The position numbers and the translations under genes were made by a program. From Chloroflexi bacterium UBA5177 (GTDB lineage Bacteria; Chloroflexota; UBA5177), in the NCBI GenBank assembly GCA_002413265.1, contig DHWR01000229.1:22042-32885 (forward strand): a DNA stretch of 10,844 bases, read 5' to 3'. The notes beneath the pieces were generated by a model. That model was not told the origin of the DNA and did no database searches. It saw only the letters and a list, made by a program, of their open reading frames with translations. Within the stretch, counting starts at the first letter, position 1. Every line of letters begins with the position of its first letter. Below are positions 6,221-10,844 of the stretch, piece after piece.

Positions 6221-7176
6221 GCCTGCAGGTGCCGCGCATAGTCGTGCTGGTCGGCCCGACGGCCGTGGGCAAGAGCCGCCTGGCAATGACGCTTGCCGAG
6301 GAGTTCGACGCGGAGATAATCAGCGCCGACTCGCGACAGGTCTATCGGTACATGGACATCGGAACCGCAAAGCCGAGCGGTGAAGAGCGGGCCCGGATCA
6401 AGCACCACATGATCGATCTGGTCGAGCCGAACGACACCTATTCGGCCCGTCGTTTCACCGAGGAGGGCACGCGAGTACTAGCGGCGATCGCGAACCGGGG
6501 GAAGCTTGCCCTCGTGGTCGGGGGCACAGGGTTCTACATCCGAGGGCTGCTGGACGGTATGTCGATCCCGAGGGTCTCCCCAAACGCTGAGCTACGGATA
6601 CGCCTCCGCGATGAAGCGGCTGCACATGGGCCCGAAGTCCTTCACGCTCGGCTTGCAGGTCGAGACCCGGTCTCGGCGGCTCGGATCCATCCCAACAACC
6701 TGCCGCGTCTGGTTCGTGCCCTGGAGATAGTCGAACAGCTGGGGACGCCGGTCCCCACCGCGTTGCCGACTGCCGCCCTACCCGCGCTCTTTCTCGGTCT
6801 CACCATGGAGAGGTCGGATATGTATACGGCTGCAGATATTCGTGTTCGAGCCCAGGTGGATGCCGGCCTCCTGGATGAAGCTCATAATCTGCTTTCCATG
6901 GGCTATCCGCGTGAGTGCCCTGCGCTGACAGGTTTCGGCTATCGCGAGATGATCGCCTTCATCGACGGTCGATGCGACCTCCCGACCGCCATTGCCGGCT
7001 ATCAGGGGGCAACGCGCCGCTATATCCGGCGGCAGTACACCTGGTTCAACGCCGACCCCCGAATTCAGTGGCTTGATGCGCGCTCCCAGCAGGATAGAGC
7101 GCTGTCTTTGGTCGACGGATACCTACGACAGGAGCCGCCGGACCCGTTGTTCGAGTCCAGTAAGTCTGACGATTAA
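6217..7176 (+). CDS. miaA: tRNA dimethylallyltransferase
   Basis: MiaA transfers a dimethylallyl group from dimethylallyl diphosphate to N6 of adenosine 37 in tRNAs reading codons that begin with U. It is a cytosolic enzyme. The 319-residue length is typical. The P-loop is GPTAVGKS at 13-20. The next blocks are ISADSRQVYRYMDIGTAKP (catalytic Asp38 and substrate-contacting Gln41), HHMIDLVEPNDTYSARRF, VVGGTGFYIRGLLDG and RIHPNNLPRLVRALEI. The swinging insertion domain and FGYREMIAF follow. The tail carries the family motif RRYIRRQYTWF. The start is GTG at 6217 inside the GTGA overlap with the larC-like stop, so the two are probably translated together. The final TAA shares four bases with the stop of the converging gene. 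The C-terminal residues after WLDAR are poorly conserved in the family. Confidence 0.97.
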   Translation: MSLQVPRIVVLVGPTAVGKSRLAMTLAEEFDAEIISADSRQVYRYMDIGTAKPSGEERARIKHHMIDLVEPNDTYSARRFTEEGTRVLAAIANRGKLALVVGGTGFYIRGLLDGMSIPRVSPNAELRIRLRDEAAAHGPEVLHARLAGRDPVSAARIHPNNLPRLVRALEIVEQLGTPVPTALPTAALPALFLGLTMERSDMYTAADIRVRAQVDAGLLDEAHNLLSMGYPRECPALTGFGYREMIAFIDGRCDLPTAIAGYQGATRRYIRRQYTWFNADPRIQWLDARSQQDRALSLVDGYLRQEPPDPLFESSKSDD

Positions 7177-9965
7177 GGTTTCTTGGCTTTGGCGCCCTGC
7201 GGGTTCGCATGCGCCGGCCTGGAGGTCGCCTGACTCGTGGGGGCTTGCGTGCTGCCTTTGGTGCCGGCAACTACTCGTGGCGGGTTGAAGACGGACACGA
7301 GATTGGCCGTCGGATCGTCGACTACCAGCTTTCCGTCGGACATGACCGTGAGGCCCACCGGCAAGGTGAACTTCGAGCTTGCCAGGGTGCCGACGAGCGT
7401 GCCTGAGGGTGTGAACTCCAGGACCTTTTGCTGGGCCGGGTCCGTGACGAAGACGTTGCCGTTCGCCGGTGAAACCGCGATATAGGGCTCGTCATACGAC
7501 TGCGGCACCCAATCGGCAACCGGCCAGGACCGCAGATAGGTGCCGGTCGAAGAAAACGCCTGGACGCGTTGGTTCCAGAAATCCGCGACGTACACCGTAC
7601 CCCGTGGCCCGAGGGCAACGCTGGACGGCTCATTGAGCTGGCCCGGCTGACTGCCGGCTGCGCCGAAGGCAAACAGGAACTTACCGGTGCGGCTAAACAC
7701 CTGTATCCGTTTGTTGCCGGTGTCCGCCACATAGACCTTGCCGCTCTTGGAGATCGAGAGCGACCGAGGACCGTAGAACTGGCCGTTCTGGCTGCCGAGC
7801 GGCCCGCCGCCCCACTGTCGAACGAACTTGCCCTTCTGGGTGAAGACCTCGATCCGCTGGTTCCAGGTATCGGCGACATACACCAGGCCGTCCGGCCCCA
7901 TTGCGATGCCGAGCGGAGAGTCACGCTGATTGAACTGGCCGTGGCCAGTACCCGCGCTGCCCCAAGCCCTGATTAACGAGCCGGTTGGGGAGTACTCGAC
8001 GATGCGGTGGTTCAAGGTGTCGGCCACATACAAGTTCCCATTCGGCGAAGCGGCCACGTCTCGAGGACCACTGAGGTGCGAGGCAACTGGTCCGAGCGAC
8101 CCGAACGACGCCGCGATATTGGACGTCAACTGAGGCCCCGACGTTGCGGCCACGGGGTTGGCCTCGCCCGGGACCGTCGTGGAGAAGTACTTCGACCCGG
8201 GGACCAGATCCCGCCGCTCGAGGACGTACATCAGGCGCGCGCCGCGCTCACCGAAAGGTGTTCTGTAGACAAACCAGTTCCAGACGTTCTGCCAGTCGGT
8301 GCTGGTCGGCAGAGCGCTTTCTCCGGGTGTCGACTTCCCTCGTAGGTCGTCGAGAAGCGCGTTCCAGTGCGCCGGGAACCACGTCTTGTAGTCCTCGGGG
8401 AACCACCAGTTCCAGCGATATTTGGTCACGACGTAGTGCTTGAGCAGGTAAGCGCTGTTCGGGTCGAATTCGGGACCGAGCATCACCAGAACCGGGCAGA
8501 GTTTGCCTCCGCAGGCCGGTTGATTGAAGGTCGTCGTATACGTGACGTTGGGGAAATCTCGCAAGTACCAGGTGAACGGCCATCCACCAACGTCCGAGCT
8601 GTCCACGCCTACCGGCATGCTCGTGCCACCAAACTTCCTAGCCGAAAGCTGATGGATCTCGTTGGCAACGGTCGGGACGTCCTGCGACGTCTGCACGTAG
8701 ATGAGCAGCTCGGTGGGGTTCGCGGGGTCGATGAAGTTCAGCGCGAACGTCGAATGAACCTCGACGAGGAAGAACAGCGCGAAAATTGCACTCACGACTC
8801 CGATCGCCCAACGCCGATGGGAGAGGAGGACCTCCCCGACGAAGTAGCCCGCGAGCAGGATGAGAGGAAGCGCAATGTGGACCGTCAGCCACGGCATCTT
8901 CTCCCCGGCCCACGAATAGAGACCAAAGGCGATGAGAGCCCACCAGACGAGGAAGGTGCGGGCCAGCGAGCGACGGAAAGCCGCGTAGACCATGCCGGCC
9001 ATGCCGAAGATCAGTCCAATTTGCTCGTATAGCGGCAGGGTCATCAGGTAGTAGAACCACGGCTGTCCACCGCGTTCGACCCCGTGCTGAGCCTTCCAAT
9101 AGGTAAGCCCTCCCAGGATGTCGACGCGCTTGGCGGAATCAGCACCGAACAGGGAGTGATTCGGGTCCCAGATCCCGTATGGATTCGTGAAGAAGGTCGA
9201 GTACATCAGTACCAGCAGAACAACAAAGATCGAAAGAGCCGTGAGCCAGGTATCGATAGACGTGGCTCGAATAGCGGCGACGACCGGACCGGTACGATCT
9301 CCGATCCACTCCCGGACTCCCTCAAAGAGGATGAACGTCCCGAAAATGAAGAGCGTGATATACGCGGCCTCCATGGAGGCGATGGCGAGCGCCGTGGCCG
9401 CGGCCCCGGCGTAGAGCAGGGCCGGTCGTGGCTTCTCCAGGTAATGCACGATGCATATGAAACAGATCAGCGAGAAACAGGCGAGATAGATGTCGTCGCG
9501 AATGAACCGCGAGAAGTAGACCATGACGGGCGAGATCGCCAGGCAAGCCGAAGCGATCAGCGCGCCCGGAACGGTGATGTAGCGACGAAGGAGATACGTA
9601 AGCGGGAGCATGGCAGTGCCGAGCAATACCGCCAGCAACCGCGCCGAAAACTCGCTGACACCGAATATCAGATAGAAAAGCGGTACGACCTCGAACTGGA
9701 AGGGCCCGTGCATCAGAGGGTTGTAGCTGTAGCCGTGCCCCTGGAAAAACTGCCAGGCATAGTACGCGTGAAGGCTCTCGTCGTGGTGCAAGGCCCGAGT
9801 ACCGAGGTCCCAGATGCGAAGAACAAAGCCGAGGGCCAGGATGGCCGCGTACGCGACGAGCTCCCAATGTGCCGTGAGCGCCACGATCCGCTGCCAGGAC
9901 GGCACGAGCGGCCGATCTAGCCAGGTGCTCTCTTCACGTTGAGGAGCGAGGACTGCGTTGGCCAT
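7173..9965 (-). CDS. TIGR03663-type GT-C-like membrane protein with C-terminal NHL beta-propeller
   Basis: This 930-residue membrane protein has about eleven hydrophobic helices between residues 35 and 402. The family is related to dolichyl-phosphate-mannose-type (PF02366/GT39) transferases. The first outer loop carries the acidic motif ALHHDES (Asp62, Glu63), where GT-C enzymes keep catalytic or metal-contacting acids. RFIRDD is at 153-158 and YSWAGEKMPWL at 350-360. A soluble region follows (about 403-615) with WYLRDFPNVTY, Cys485 and Cys490, and WWFPEDYKTW (520-529). Residues about 625-897 are six NHL-type repeats, then a Pro/Ala/Lys-rich tail. By topology the soluble part and propeller should face outside. 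A sugar-lipid-dependent transferase role is inference; donor and acceptor are unknown. The ATG is 17 nt after a paralogue, preceded by AGAGG. The TAA overlaps that of miaA. Confidence 0.88.
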   Translation of the reverse strand: MANAVLAPQREESTWLDRPLVPSWQRIVALTAHWELVAYAAILALGFVLRIWDLGTRALHHDESLHAYYAWQFFQGHGYSYNPLMHGPFQFEVVPLFYLIFGVSEFSARLLAVLLGTAMLPLTYLLRRYITVPGALIASACLAISPVMVYFSRFIRDDIYLACFSLICFICIVHYLEKPRPALLYAGAAATALAIASMEAAYITLFIFGTFILFEGVREWIGDRTGPVVAAIRATSIDTWLTALSIFVVLLVLMYSTFFTNPYGIWDPNHSLFGADSAKRVDILGGLTYWKAQHGVERGGQPWFYYLMTLPLYEQIGLIFGMAGMVYAAFRRSLARTFLVWWALIAFGLYSWAGEKMPWLTVHIALPLILLAGYFVGEVLLSHRRWAIGVVSAIFALFFLVEVHSTFALNFIDPANPTELLIYVQTSQDVPTVANEIHQLSARKFGGTSMPVGVDSSDVGGWPFTWYLRDFPNVTYTTTFNQPACGGKLCPVLVMLGPEFDPNSAYLLKHYVVTKYRWNWWFPEDYKTWFPAHWNALLDDLRGKSTPGESALPTSTDWQNVWNWFVYRTPFGERGARLMYVLERRDLVPGSKYFSTTVPGEANPVAATSGPQLTSNIAASFGSLGPVASHLSGPRDVAASPNGNLYVADTLNHRIVEYSPTGSLIRAWGSAGTGHGQFNQRDSPLGIAMGPDGLVYVADTWNQRIEVFTQKGKFVRQWGGGPLGSQNGQFYGPRSLSISKSGKVYVADTGNKRIQVFSRTGKFLFAFGAAGSQPGQLNEPSSVALGPRGTVYVADFWNQRVQAFSSTGTYLRSWPVADWVPQSYDEPYIAVSPANGNVFVTDPAQQKVLEFTPSGTLVGTLASSKFTLPVGLTVMSDGKLVVDDPTANLVSVFNPPRVVAGTKGSTQAPTSQATSRPAHANPQGAKAKKP
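7275..8093 (-). repeat. Six NHL-repeat coding units (beta-propeller)
   Basis: These bases encode residues 625-897 of the membrane protein. Units recur every 42-52 residues with the pattern GP..VA....G.LYVADT.N.RI..F...G......G. Clear cores are LYVADTLNHRIVEYSPTG, VYVADTWNQRIEVFTQKG, VYVADTGNKRIQVFSRTG and VYVADFWNQRVQAFSSTG. Two weaker ones follow, VFVTDPAQQKVLEFTPSG and LVVDDPTANLVSVFNPP. Six units suffice for a closed propeller. NHL propellers commonly bind proteins, glycans or RNA; outside the membrane, a glycan or protein ligand is the likelier case. Confidence 0.9.
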
Positions 9966-9982
9966 ACGCCTCTACCGGCTCA

Positions 9983-10844
9983 CTATAAGGGGCTCACGAG
10001 GCCCTTCTTGACGTAATAGTAAAAGTTAACCGAAGCTTTGGGTCCGAACGGGCGGCGATCGATGAGCCACTGCCAGTACGTGTTCCAGTAGTTCGGTGAC
10101 GCTAGGCGCCGGCCGAACTCTTTCCAGGTCCACGTCTTGTAGTCCTCCGGGAACCACCAGCGAAGTTTGTACAGCCTCGCCGTGTAGGACTGAGAGAGCT
10201 TGGAGGCGACAGCAGCGTTATCGCCTTCATCCACCAGAACGACCGGATTAGAGAGATAGGTTCCGGTAGTCAGCTGGCTGGCGGACGGATAGGCGACGTT
10301 CGGCATGTCACGCAGGTACCAGGCGAAGGGCCAGGTTTCCTGCGTGTCGATCGTGAGCTGCATGTCCGGCCCGTTGGTTAGCTTGTTCGAGATCGCCAAG
10401 ATGTTGGCAGCCACTTTGGGAGTATCCGGCGAGCTCTGCACGTAGACCATCATTTCGACCGGATCGGCGCCGTTGACAAAATTGACCTCGTACATGGAGT
10501 GAAGCTCCAGAAGCCCAAGCAGGGTCAGCGCGGCCAGGGCCGCAGTTCTGGCCACCGCTCCGCTTCGCAGAACGTTCACGATGAACATAGCGGCAAGCAG
10601 CGTCATCGGAAAGAGCGGATGAACCATGAGCCAGGAGAACTTCTCGCCTGCCCAGGAGTAAATGCCGAACGACAGGATCGCCCAGTAGACGAGCAGCGTG
10701 GTGAAGATCGTCGGCCGGCGGAAAGCCCAGATGATGCCGCCGATGGCAAAGACCAGAACCAGCTGTTCGTACAGGGAGAAAAGCAGCGTGTAGTAGTACC
10801 AGGGCTGTCCCCCGCGATGGACGTTGTGCTGACTCAGCCAGTAG
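9983..10844 (-). CDS. Paralogous TIGR03663-type membrane protein, partial (N-terminus beyond window), no propeller
   Basis: The frame is open from the TAG at 9983 to the window edge, giving 286 visible residues. The apparent ATG at 10627 is internal, because the codons before it continue the family sequence (RGGQPWYYY, SLYEQLVLVFAIGG, YSWAGEKFSWLMVH). It aligns with residues about 290-595 of the next gene: RGGQPWFYY, YSWAGEKMPWL, WYLRDMPNVAY against WYLRDFPNVTY, and RWWFPEDYKTW against NWWFPEDYKTW. It contains the last few membrane helices and the soluble region. It then stops at KKGLVSPL, exactly where its neighbour goes on to the NHL propeller. The 17-nt gap implies cotranscription with that neighbour. 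The proposed transferase role is inferred from the family only. Confidence 0.88.
   Translation of the reverse strand, partial: YWLSQHNVHRGGQPWYYYTLLFSLYEQLVLVFAIGGIIWAFRRPTIFTTLLVYWAILSFGIYSWAGEKFSWLMVHPLFPMTLLAAMFIVNVLRSGAVARTAALAALTLLGLLELHSMYEVNFVNGADPVEMMVYVQSSPDTPKVAANILAISNKLTNGPDMQLTIDTQETWPFAWYLRDMPNVAYPSASQLTTGTYLSNPVVLVDEGDNAAVASKLSQSYTARLYKLRWWFPEDYKTWTWKEFGRRLASPNYWNTYWQWLIDRRPFGPKASVNFYYYVKKGLVSPL

Noticed and set aside
7275..8093. Tandem DNA repeats or a CRISPR-like array in the NHL region
   Set aside because: The periodicity is at protein level with degenerate DNA and no spacers. It is explained by NHL propeller blades.
9084..9920. Plus-strand open frame of 278 codons opposite the membrane protein gene
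   Set aside because: The translation is charged and repetitive (RE/RD-rich), without a domain. It mirrors hydrophobic codons of the real minus-strand gene.
10625..10627. ATG at 10627 as the true start of the upstream membrane paralogue
   Set aside because: The frame stays open to the window edge, and the upstream codons match the paralogue (AGEKFSW, RGGQPWYYY), so the methionine is internal.

Overview
The window is a GC-rich bacterial chromosome segment, almost fully coding, with GTG and TTG starts, 4-bp gene overlaps and short intergenic gaps. Every gene reads as free-living bacterial housekeeping or envelope biology. There is no phage, IS element, CRISPR array or RNA gene. A tandem pair of TIGR03663-type membrane proteins, a family I recall mainly from Chloroflexota and archaea, together with the SecA sequence character, suggests Chloroflexota or a neighbouring lineage. 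This assignment is inferred and moderate in confidence.

Layout. (1) Positions 56-5293, minus strand: an apparent operon read secA > prfB > ctp-type S41 protease > small three-helix membrane protein. The gaps are 0 nt, 9 nt and a 4-nt overlap. secA encodes the translocase ATPase and the protease is membrane-anchored with a PDZ domain, so both ends of the operon concern the envelope. prfB encodes release factor 2. Its real start is at 2638, 175 nt upstream of the longest single-frame ORF, and the two parts are joined by a canonical +1 programmed frameshift (CTT TGA C, with an internal SD-like element). (2) Positions 5294-5455: a divergent intergenic region with a candidate secA promoter, a strong leader hairpin, a 12-bp palindrome, and a hairpin followed by a T-run just ahead of the plus-strand genes. 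(3) Positions 5456-7176, plus strand: a shortened, histidine-poor LarC-like protein overlapping miaA (tRNA dimethylallyltransferase) by 4 nt. (4) Positions 7173-10844, minus strand: two tandem polytopic GT-C-like membrane proteins. The downstream one carries a C-terminal six-unit NHL propeller. The upstream one ends before any propeller and runs off the window.

miaA and the propeller gene converge and share a TTAA in which both stop codons lie, leaving no room for a terminator between them. The points most worth following up are the recoded prfB, the unusual LarC N-domain-only protein, the structured secA leader, and the membrane glycosyltransferase-like/NHL fusion beside a propeller-less paralogue. 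I found no clear multi-gene novel defence or mobile system.
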